Shown piece after piece: positions 1-5,552 of a stretch of DNA of 5,552 nt. The notes beneath the pieces are model-generated. The model was not told the origin of the DNA, did no database searches, and saw nothing but the letters and a program-made list of their open reading frames with translations. The stretch is from Candidatus Muiribacterium halophilum (GTDB lineage Bacteria > Muiribacteriota > Muiribacteriia > Muiribacteriales > Muiribacteriaceae), in assembly GCA_023228995.1 (NCBI GenBank), contig JALOAD010000103.1, positions 1-5,552 of the forward strand, written 5' to 3'. The first letter of the stretch is position 1. Each line of letters begins with the position of its first letter. The position numbers and the translations under genes are program-made.

Positions 1-965
1 AACTCTATGAGTTCTTCTCTGGATTTTGGTTTTCCTATATCATCTAAGAATTCTACTAATCTATTTACTAATAATTTATCTTGTTGGATAATTTCTCTAT
101 CTATAAAATCCATAATTAAATCTTTATTTTCTCTATTATCATATATCGTTCCAGTCATATCAGATGTTGTAAATAACTTTATTATTTTAGAAATTGGATT
201 ATCTCCTATAAATAATTCTTTATAATATTTTGGTAAATAATCTATATTTTTAAGTTTATTATTTATACAAGAAAAATCACCATAAACTCTTTTAGGAGCA
301 CCTTCTAAACTTGTTAACTGATTACCACTACAATAAAAATTACCACCTACTCTTTGAGGAGCACCTTCTAAGGAGGTTAATTGATTATAACTACAATAAA
401 AATTACCACCTATACTTTGAGGACAACCCACCAAAGAAGTTAATTTATTATCTCTACAATCAAAATTCCCACCTACTCTTTGAGGACCACCCTCTAACGA
501 TGTTAATTTATTAAAACTACAATGGAAATTACCACCTATACTTTGAGGAGCACCTTCTAAGGATGTTAATTGATTATAATTACATTCAAAATTCCCACCT
601 ACTCTTTGTGGAACACCTTCTAAGGAGGTTAATTGATTACCACTACAATTAAAATTCCCACCTATACTTTGAGGACTACCCACCAAAGAAGTTAATTGAT
701 TATCACTACAATAAAAATTCCCACCTATACTTTGAGGACTATCTTTTAATGATGTTAGTTTATTAAAACTACAATTAAAATTCCCACTAACATTTCTAAA
801 TTTCAAAGGTAACACTTTTAATCGTCTATTGAGTAAATAAACATCACCATCTACATCAATAGAATCATCTTCATTAATTATGTAGTTTTTTATATTATAT
901 TTTTCACAAATAGCTTCAATTTCTGATGTGTTTGTAGATTCATTAAATGTTTTTATATATTTCAT
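1..965 (-). CDS. Leucine-rich-repeat protein, paralogue A (3' end cut by window edge)
   Basis: Reading the minus strand from the ATG at 965-963 gives 321 codons with no stop before the left edge. By comparison with the neighbouring paralogue only about nine codons are missing. The protein starts MKYIKTFNES, followed by a segment ending in DSIDVDGDVYLL, a degenerate LRR (VLPLKF), then LRR units whose conserved half reads SIGGNFYCSDNQLTSL. This fits the LRR pattern LxxLxLxxNxL with Ile/Val, Phe and Cys at the buried positions. Units are 21 residues, like the short bacterial LRRs of the YopM/IpaH type. Eight anchor copies fall exactly 63 nt apart (289 to 730). A helical tail follows (KIIKLF, REELIEL). 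The start is fixed by an ATGA overlap with the upstream gene's stop, suggesting coupled translation. LRRs usually bind proteins or other ligands; the target is unknown. I see no signal peptide or membrane segment. Confidence 0.88.
   Translation of the reverse strand, partial: MKYIKTFNESTNTSEIEAICEKYNIKNYIINEDDSIDVDGDVYLLNRRLKVLPLKFRNVSGNFNCSFNKLTSLKDSPQSIGGNFYCSDNQLTSLVGSPQSIGGNFNCSGNQLTSLEGVPQRVGGNFECNYNQLTSLEGAPQSIGGNFHCSFNKLTSLEGGPQRVGGNFDCRDNKLTSLVGCPQSIGGNFYCSYNQLTSLEGAPQRVGGNFYCSGNQLTSLEGAPKRVYGDFSCINNKLKNIDYLPKYYKELFIGDNPISKIIKLFTTSDMTGTIYDNRENKDLIMDFIDREIIQQDKLLVNRLVEFLDDIGKPKSREELIE
250..792 (-). repeat. In-frame 63-nt LRR repeat array of paralogue A
   Basis: The plus-strand anchor CTTTGA (or CTTTTA/CTTTGT) recurs at 289, 352, 415, 478, 541, 604, 667 and 730, always 63 nt apart with no indel. 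The encoded units alternate between PQSIGG and PQRVGG types over most of the array, giving a weaker 126-nt higher-order period. This suggests growth partly by two-unit steps. Confidence 0.9.
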
Positions 966-1888
966 CGTATTGTATAATCATTTTTTAATAACTCTATGAG
1001 TTCTTCTCTGGTTTTTGGTTTATCTATATCATATAAGAATTCTACTAATCTATTTACCAATAATTTATCTTGTTGTATAATTTCTCTATATGTAAAATCC
1101 ATAATTAAATCTTTATCTTCTCTATTAGATATCCTTCCATATTCATTAGATGTTGTAAATAACTTTATTATTTTAGTAATTGGATTATTAGATATATCTA
1201 ATTCTTTATAATATTTTGGTAAATAATCTATATTTTTAAGTTTATTAGAATAACACCAAATTATACCACCTACTCTTTTAGGACCACCATCTAAGGTTGT
1301 TAACTGATTATAACTACAATAAAAATTACCACCTATACTTTTAGGACCACCATCTAAGGTTGTTAACTGATTGTCACTACAATTAAAAATCCCATCTATA
1401 TTTTGAGGAGCACCTTCTAAGGTTGTTAAGTGATTACTACTACAAGAAAAACCCTTACCTACACTCTGAGGAGCACCCTCTAAGGATGTTAATTGACATT
1501 CATAACAAGAAAAAGCACCATCTACTCTTTTAGGAGCACCCTCTAAGGTTGTTAACTGATTACCACTACAATAAAAATCACCACCTATACTTTGAGGACA
1601 ACCCTCTAAAGATGTTAAATGATTAGAAATACAATAAAAATTACCACCTACTCTTTGAGGAGCACCATCTAAGGTTGTTAACTGATTATCACTACATTCA
1701 AAATAACCACTAACCTTTCTAAATTTCAAAGGTAACTCTCTTAAATTATTTCTTTTTAAGTTAACATCACCATTTACATCAATGGAGCCATCTTCATTAA
1801 TAGTATAATTAGTTATATTATATTTTTCACAAATAGAATTAATTTCAGATCTATTTATATTTTCATTAAAATTTTTTAAGTATTTCAT
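962..1888 (-). CDS. Leucine-rich-repeat protein, paralogue B (complete, 308 aa)
   Basis: This is the complete sister of the downstream gene, with the same three-part plan. Residues 1 to about 45 form an N-terminal segment (MKYLKNFNEN, then EDGSIDVNGDVNL). About 46 to 230 hold one degenerate and eight recognisable 21-residue LRRs of the form FxCSxNQLTTL-[ED]-G-[AG]-P-x-x-[VI]-G-G. The last LRR is divergent (IIWCYSNKLKNI). A helical tail ends in ELIELLKNDYTIR. Nearly every repeat has Cys at the third buried position, giving a Cys ladder, beside a continuous Asn ladder. The gene starts 51 nt after the polymerase stop, with no clear Shine-Dalgarno; the leader is TATATATAGTTT before ATG. Its TGA stop overlaps the next gene's ATG. 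Its repeats have diverged more from one another than those of paralogue A. Function is unknown; ligand or protein binding is inferred from the fold alone. Confidence 0.92.
   Translation of the reverse strand: MKYLKNFNENINRSEINSICEKYNITNYTINEDGSIDVNGDVNLKRNNLRELPLKFRKVSGYFECSDNQLTTLDGAPQRVGGNFYCISNHLTSLEGCPQSIGGDFYCSGNQLTTLEGAPKRVDGAFSCYECQLTSLEGAPQSVGKGFSCSSNHLTTLEGAPQNIDGIFNCSDNQLTTLDGGPKSIGGNFYCSYNQLTTLDGGPKRVGGIIWCYSNKLKNIDYLPKYYKELDISNNPITKIIKLFTTSNEYGRISNREDKDLIMDFTYREIIQQDKLLVNRLVEFLYDIDKPKTREELIELLKNDYTIR
1236..1712 (-). repeat. In-frame 63-nt LRR repeat array of paralogue B
   Basis: The corresponding anchor lies at 1275, 1338, 1401, 1464, 1527, 1590 and 1653, again exactly 63 nt apart. 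This is one unit fewer than in paralogue A. Individual anchors are more degraded (TTTTGA, CTCTGA), which suggests an older or less homogenised array. Confidence 0.9.
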
Positions 1889-1939
1889 AAACTATATATA
1901 AAAATCTAATAATATTATTATATATAATACTATCATATT
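1889..1939 (-). promoter_or_regulatory. AT-only spacer between polymerase fragment and LRR genes, with palindrome
   Basis: This 51-nt spacer is almost pure A/T and contains a perfect 14-nt palindrome, TAATAATATTATTA, at 1907-1920. Minus-strand TATATATAATAAT could act as a -10-like element for the LRR genes. No hairpin with a U-tract is visible, so read-through from the polymerase gene is plausible. In such AT-rich DNA both signals may be chance. Confidence 0.3.
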
Positions 1940-3469
1940 TTATAATGAATCTTCTAATTTCTTAATTTCTCTAAGTATTTCCTCATACTCTTCCTTTTTA
2001 GCAATCATTTTCTTTTTAGCCACCTTTCTATCAGCATATACATCTTCCAACATAGCAATTGTGGGAGAACGTCTTTTTTCAAAGACACATCCATTTACAC
2101 AAACAACATGTTTATTTAGATCTATTAAAGCCCCATTAGTACATCTATCTGGATTAGAATCACTTTTGATTCCAATATAATTTTCAGGTGATATAAAAAA
2201 CTGACGTTCTACACTTGGATAAAGTGAACTAAAATCATAAATTGTAGTATATCTATTCATACCTACAATTGGATCCTTTACAAACCCTCCTGAAATAGTA
2301 GATTCATCTTTTGTTCTTGTTTCATCTTTAAATAACACAACATTATCCATTTCCCTAAATCTGTTCCTAAGAACACCCTCTGTGATTGCCAGAGAACCCA
2401 AAGCACTATTCATTTGTGAAATAACATCAACTATTCTAATTCTAGAAAGAGATGAAATTGCATATATAATTGAAATATAATTTCTAGCTTCGTGTATTTT
2501 TTGAACTAAAACAGAGTCAACTGCATTATAATACATATACTTTTCAAAATCATCTTCATATAATTTTTGTAATGAACCATTATACTTAATTTTAGTTACT
2601 CCTACTAATTTTTCAGATACAAAATCCAATGATGATGATTCCTTTACTTTAATTGAAGTATCACAAATCTCATATAATTGCATATAATCAAAAACCATAC
2701 GATGTATTGGAATTTCAAATTCTGTTCCCCATACCTTACTAATCTTTTTAGTTGGTGATGAAATTGCTGGATCTATCTTATATTCTTTACCGTTAATTGT
2801 TTTTCTGAGCTTTCTTGATCTATTTACTAAATAAACCCAGTCATATTTCAAGAAGTTCCATCCAACCATCAATGGCATCTTTGGAATCATCTTATAGAAA
2901 AAATTATATAACATATCAAACTCATCATCATATTTTACATATTTCAATTTGTATGTAGTTGGATATTTATCAAAATACTTATTGGTTTTTTCTAATATTC
3001 TTGCTTGTGCTTCTTCTGAAAGGTCTTTAAGTCCAAGTAGTATAATTTTATCATCATAAACTATAGATATGGATAATACAGAGGTTGCTGCTCCTTCTTT
3101 AATAATATTACCGTTTTCATCTTTTATATCAGCTGCTTCAGGAAATCCATCTAAAACTTGAGTTTCTATATCAATCATATAGATTTTAGGTAAGTTATAC
3201 TCATATATTTCATTTTTCTCATCTTCTGGTAGAGCATCAAGAAATTCATAGATAGCATATCTATCTGGAATATTAACTTCAATTTGTTTTACAGCATGTT
3301 TATCCCAAGAACGATAAATTGGGTGCTTTTGTGGATCTGTGTCCTCACATTTTACATATTTCATAGGATGCTCCCAATCATAGTATTTAAGCTTTATATC
3401 ACCATTTTTATCAACATAACTAACTACTAATTTTTTACTATTTGTTAAATATTGTGTATCAACTAACAT
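1940..3469 (-). CDS. 43: Family B DNA polymerase, N-terminal part (exonuclease and partial palm; T4 gp43-like, split)
   Basis: This is the N-terminal part of a replicative DNA polymerase related to T4 gp43, providing 3'-5' proofreading and the first part of the polymerase site. Motifs in order: Exo I, D100-I-E102 (MIDIETQ); Exo II, GWNFLKYD with N205 and D210; Exo III, YNAVD with Y314 and D318; and palm motif A, DFSSLYPS at 412-419, followed by ISPE. These match T4 D112/E114, D219, D324 and D408. The protein then enters the first fingers helix (YADRKVAKKKM) and stops at residue 509 after EIKKLEDSL. T4 gp43 has 898 residues. Motif B (KxxxNSxYG), motif C (DTDS), thumb and clamp-binding tail are absent here. 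The end forms a smooth charged helix, not frameshift debris, and there is no intein. The start ATG is preceded by AAATATAAAATT, with no Shine-Dalgarno. A separately encoded C-terminal half is expected but unseen; decay to a pseudogene is the alternative. Confidence 0.93.
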   Translation of the reverse strand: MLVDTQYLTNSKKLVVSYVDKNGDIKLKYYDWEHPMKYVKCEDTDPQKHPIYRSWDKHAVKQIEVNIPDRYAIYEFLDALPEDEKNEIYEYNLPKIYMIDIETQVLDGFPEAADIKDENGNIIKEGAATSVLSISIVYDDKIILLGLKDLSEEAQARILEKTNKYFDKYPTTYKLKYVKYDDEFDMLYNFFYKMIPKMPLMVGWNFLKYDWVYLVNRSRKLRKTINGKEYKIDPAISSPTKKISKVWGTEFEIPIHRMVFDYMQLYEICDTSIKVKESSSLDFVSEKLVGVTKIKYNGSLQKLYEDDFEKYMYYNAVDSVLVQKIHEARNYISIIYAISSLSRIRIVDVISQMNSALGSLAITEGVLRNRFREMDNVVLFKDETRTKDESTISGGFVKDPIVGMNRYTTIYDFSSLYPSVERQFFISPENYIGIKSDSNPDRCTNGALIDLNKHVVCVNGCVFEKRRSPTIAMLEDVYADRKVAKKKMIAKKEEYEEILREIKKLEDSL

Positions 3470-3546
3470 AATTTTATATTTATTTAGTGATTTATATAAA
3501 ACAAAATAGAAAAGTTTAATATATATAATAAAAATAATTTATAGAT
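3470..3546. promoter_or_regulatory. Divergent intergenic region between polymerase and endonuclease
   Basis: These 77 bp should hold the leaders, and probably the promoters, of both divergent genes. On the plus strand TATAAT occurs at 3524-3529, about 18 nt before the endonuclease ATG, without a convincing -35. On the minus strand TATAAATC (3496-3489) is one base from the T4 late-promoter box TATAAATA and lies 19 nt before the polymerase ATG. Neither gene has a purine-rich ribosome binding site. The region is so AT-rich that these matches are weak. Confidence 0.35.
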
Positions 3547-5418
3547 ATGGAAACAGATAAAAATGAAAAAATTAATTCAATGTATTACAAGTTATCAGAG
3601 AAAAAAATTAAAAATGATAATTATGATTTATGGTTAAATATAACAAATTATAATGATTTGGAAGTTAAATTCAAAATAAAATTTTATATGTATGAAAATA
3701 ACTTAATAGAATTGCCTAAATGTGAATGTGGAAATGATGTTAAATATTTGAATATGAATATTGGATTTACTAAGTTTTGTTGTAGAAAATGCGCTTATGG
3801 TAGTCAAGAAACAAAAAAGAAACGAAAAAATACTTGTATCAAAATTTATGGTTGTGATAACCCATCAAAAGCTCAAGAAATAAAGGATAAAGTAAAGGCT
3901 ACTAATTTAGAAATATTTGGAGTTGAATACCCCCTACAATCTCAGGAAATGGTTAAAAAATCAAAAGAAACATGTATGAAAAAATATGGAGTTGATAACC
4001 CTTCTAAAGTAAGAGAGATTAGAGAAAAAGCTGAAAATACCATGATTGAAAAATTTGGAGTACCACATGCCATGCAAAATGAAAAAGTAAAACAAGACTT
4101 AAAAGATTTTTTCACTTTGAAATATGGAGTTGATAATCCATTGAAACTTATTGAAACAAAAGAAAAAGCAAAAAATACTATGATTAGCAAATATGGTGTG
4201 CCTTATGCATTACAATCAAAAATTTTCATGGATAAATTAAAAAATACTATTATGGAAAAATATGGTGAGGATAATTATTCTAAAAGTGAAGAAGGTAAAG
4301 TATCTATCACTAAAACTAATCAAAAAAAATATAATAGTGATTATTACATCACAAGTGAAGAGGGTAAAGCTGCAATTGCTAAAACCAATAGAGAAAAATA
4401 TGGTGAAGATAATTATTTCAAAAGTGAAGAACATAAAAATAAACAAAGGGAAATCAATTTTGATAAAAAATCTGATAGGATAGGTGATGAAGATCATACA
4501 TTTATATCAAGTGATGGTGATAATTATGTTATATTATGTCACAAATGTAATACAGAATTTACTATAAATCGTAAATTTTGGAAAAAGAGAAAAGATAATA
4601 ATGAGGAAGTTTGTATGAATTGTAATCCTTGCATTAATGGTATGTCCTATCCAGAAAAAGAAATCTTAGATTACATTAAAAGTATTTATAATGGTACTGT
4701 AATAGAAAATGATAGAACATATAAAAAAGAAATAGATGTTTATTTACCCAAATTAAAATTAGGTTTTGAATACAATGGTTTATATTGGCACTCTGAATTA
4801 AAAAAAGATATGAATTATCATTATGAAAAACACAAGCATTTCAGAGATAATAATATTGAGGTAGTTCAAATATGGGAAGATGAGTGGAAATATAAAAAAG
4901 AAATTATCAAATCCATGATCAATGATAAATTAGGTCTTAATGAAATTATCAATACCACAGATTACATAATAGAAGAAATAACTGATAATGAAACTGTTAA
5001 AGAATTTATGACTAATAATCATTTATTAGGTTATATAGAATCAGATATCAAATTAGGTATTTATATTGAAAATAAATTAGTATCTATAATGTTATTTAAT
5101 AAAATATGTGATAAATCATTTGAATTATTAAGATTTTGTAATATATTGAATTATGATATAATAAATAGTGAAATTAAATTATTTAATTATTTTTTATCTA
5201 ATTACGATTTTAATGAAATTATTAATTATAGTTCTAATGATGTTATTGAAAATATCCAAGAAAAATTAGGATTTAGTATATTAGGTGATTTAGATATTGA
5301 TTATTATTTATGTTTAGATAAAATTCGTTATAACAATAAATTAACTGAGGGCATCAATTATAAAGAATCTTTTAGAATATATGATAGTGGTGGTAAAAAA
5401 TGGAAATATACAAAATAA
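3547..5418 (+). CDS. Vsr-fold homing endonuclease with tandem 23-residue repeats
   Basis: This is probably a free-standing homing endonuclease that nicks or cuts DNA and spreads by recombination. In order: an N-terminal segment; a Cys cluster (C59-x-C61, C78-C79-x2-C82), likely zinc-binding; nine repeats of exactly 23 residues whose K-[YF]-G core has its aromatic at 101, 124, 147, 170, 193, 216, 239, 262 and 285; a second cluster (C331-x2-C334, C356-x2-C359); then a Vsr-like core at about 368-460. Candidate catalytic residues are E372, D397 and H415 (in EYNGLYWHSE). The core ends in the Vsr-type IWEDEW at 442-447. The C-terminal domain (about 475-623) has NHLLGY, LLRFCN and the terminal RIYDSGGKKWK, as seen in phage Vsr-type homing enzymes of the 'fractured gene'/I-Bth0305I kind (from memory). 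The gene lies opposite to its neighbours, as expected for a selfish insertion. The ATG follows AATTTATAGAT, with no Shine-Dalgarno. Target site is unknown. Confidence 0.88.
   Translation: METDKNEKINSMYYKLSEKKIKNDNYDLWLNITNYNDLEVKFKIKFYMYENNLIELPKCECGNDVKYLNMNIGFTKFCCRKCAYGSQETKKKRKNTCIKIYGCDNPSKAQEIKDKVKATNLEIFGVEYPLQSQEMVKKSKETCMKKYGVDNPSKVREIREKAENTMIEKFGVPHAMQNEKVKQDLKDFFTLKYGVDNPLKLIETKEKAKNTMISKYGVPYALQSKIFMDKLKNTIMEKYGEDNYSKSEEGKVSITKTNQKKYNSDYYITSEEGKAAIAKTNREKYGEDNYFKSEEHKNKQREINFDKKSDRIGDEDHTFISSDGDNYVILCHKCNTEFTINRKFWKKRKDNNEEVCMNCNPCINGMSYPEKEILDYIKSIYNGTVIENDRTYKKEIDVYLPKLKLGFEYNGLYWHSELKKDMNYHYEKHKHFRDNNIEVVQIWEDEWKYKKEIIKSMINDKLGLNEIINTTDYIIEEITDNETVKEFMTNNHLLGYIESDIKLGIYIENKLVSIMLFNKICDKSFELLRFCNILNYDIINSEIKLFNYFLSNYDFNEIINYSSNDVIENIQEKLGFSILGDLDIDYYLCLDKIRYNNKLTEGINYKESFRIYDSGGKKWKYTK
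3847..4467 (+). repeat. Nine in-frame 69-nt repeats (23-residue modules) in the endonuclease
   Basis: The module is [KE]-[YF]-G-V-x-x-P-x-[KQ] followed by a charged helix ending K-x-x-T-x-x-x. The first six copies alternate between a G-[VC]-DNP-[SL]-K type and a GV-[EP]-x-[PA]-[LM]-Q type, giving a 46-residue higher-order period. The last three (KYGEDNYSK, KYNSDYYIT, KYGEDNYFK) form a separate subtype with SEE-[GH]-K helices and look like more recent copies of one another. Spacing is exact, with no indels. By analogy with other homing enzymes these are probably DNA-reading modules (inference). Confidence 0.88.
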
Positions 5419-5420
5419 CA

Positions 5421-5446
5421 AAAAAAGAAGATATAAAATCTTCTCT
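5421..5446 (-). terminator. Rho-independent terminator for the right-edge minus-strand gene
   Basis: A perfect 7-bp stem, AGAAGAT (5426-5432) with ATCTTCT (5438-5444), encloses a 5-nt loop. Read on the minus strand it is followed by a run of T (complement of A5421-A5426), the standard intrinsic terminator layout. It begins 7 nt after the minus-strand stop at 5452. On the plus strand the stem starts 7 nt after the endonuclease stop and is followed by the poorer tract CTTTCTT, so it may end both convergent transcripts. Confidence 0.7.
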
Positions 5447-5451
5447 TTCTT

Positions 5452-5552
5452 CTAATAATCAACATCATAATAATTAATAATCATTTCACCACTCTTAAAT
5501 ATAAGTTCATCTCTTTTAACTAATTGATACTCATAATGTTTACTATTCTTAA
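5452..5552 (-). CDS. 3' end of an unidentified protein (5' part beyond window)
   Basis: On the minus strand one frame is open from the right edge to a TAG at 5454-5452, giving 32 residues that end in SGEMIINYYDVDY. The other two minus frames close quickly. The fragment is too short to assign to a family. It is called coding because the frame is open, its composition is protein-like (for example YQLVKRDELIFKSGEM), and a hairpin with a U-tract sits just past its stop. It does not resemble the gp43 C-terminus, so I do not link it to the missing polymerase half. Confidence 0.55.
   Translation of the reverse strand, partial: KNSKHYEYQLVKRDELIFKSGEMIINYYDVDY

Larger units (their letters stand above)
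1..1888 (-). repeat. Tandem gene duplication (two LRR paralogues)
   Basis: The 3' portions of the two LRR genes align at nucleotide level with an offset of 989 nt: position 1 matches 990, with only scattered substitutions up to the first repeat. One codon of difference lies just before the tail helix (SDMTGTIYDN against SNEYGRISN). The 5' ends are also alike. This indicates a head-to-tail duplication, after which one LRR unit was gained or lost. Confidence 0.85.

Noticed and set aside
7-514. Plus-strand open frames at 7-225 and 311-514 (and 996-1211)
   Set aside because: They lie antisense to the LRR genes, and their repetitive sequences simply mirror the 63-nt coding repeats and the duplicated 3' ends.
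289-735. Regular 63-nt repeats as a possible CRISPR array
   Set aside because: The period is a multiple of three with no separate repeat and spacer classes, and the whole run translates as in-frame LRR units between an N-terminal segment and a helical tail.
1907-1920. 14-nt palindrome TAATAATATTATTA as an operator
   Set aside because: Perfect, but made only of A and T in a spacer of the same composition; chance occurrence is likely, so it is noted only within the spacer entry.
1889-1945. Simple frameshift or premature stop with the polymerase C-terminal half continuing downstream
   Set aside because: After the stop come 51 nt of A/T spacer and then the LRR gene; no frame shows motif B or motif C.
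1940-2100. A split intein at the end of the polymerase fragment
   Set aside because: The last residues align with the fingers helix (ADRKVAKKKM onwards) and run to a charged helical end. I see no Cys/Ser-led intein A block or any other intein motif.
3942-4497. Open frames inside the endonuclease gene (minus 3942-4190, minus 4237-4497, plus 4262-4483)
   Set aside because: They are shadows of the 69-nt repeat region. The Phe/Ile-rich minus-strand products are the expected antisense of Lys/Asn/Glu codons, not real membrane proteins.
5452-5552. Right-edge fragment as the tail of the missing polymerase half
   Set aside because: Its 32 residues show no likeness to the gp43 C-terminus or its clamp-binding end. 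It is too short to assign.

Overview
The window is very AT-rich, tightly packed and almost entirely coding. It looks like part of a tailed-phage genome, most likely a large T4-related or jumbo phage. The evidence is a T4 gp43-like family B DNA polymerase, a free-standing Vsr-fold homing endonuclease, and two repeat-protein paralogues of a type I associate with large phages. The four visible starts lack a clear Shine-Dalgarno sequence. Together with the MKY(L/I)K-x-FNE N-termini, this hints at a Bacteroidetes host, but that is inference only.

Layout, left to right. Positions 1-1888 hold two tandem minus-strand leucine-rich-repeat (LRR) genes. The downstream copy (1-965) runs off the left edge, and the complete upstream copy (962-1888, 308 aa) overlaps its start by ATGA. 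Both have the same plan: a short N-terminal segment, a run of exact 63-nt/21-residue LRR units, and a helical C-terminal tail. Fifty-one bases upstream, also on the minus strand, is a 509-aa N-terminal piece of a DNA polymerase (1940-3469). It carries all three exonuclease motifs and palm motif A, then stops inside the fingers before motifs B and C. A 77-bp AT-rich divergent spacer separates it from a plus-strand gene (3547-5418, 623 aa). That gene has a Cys cluster, nine exact 23-residue repeats, a second Cys cluster, a Vsr-like nuclease core and a C-terminal domain typical of phage homing endonucleases. A hairpin terminator (about 5421-5446) lies between this gene and the 3' end of an unidentified minus-strand gene that enters from the right edge (5452-5552).

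How the parts may work together. The polymerase piece should supply 3'-5' exonuclease and part of the palm, and would need a separately encoded C-terminal half that is not in this window. The endonuclease is probably a selfish element inserted in the opposite orientation beside the replication gene; such elements are known beside split phage genes. Polymerase and LRR genes share a strand with short gaps and may be co-transcribed. The most notable signals are the split polymerase next to a Vsr-type endonuclease, the repeat architecture of that endonuclease, and the LRR pair with N-termini resembling T4 internal-protein capsid-targeting sequences.
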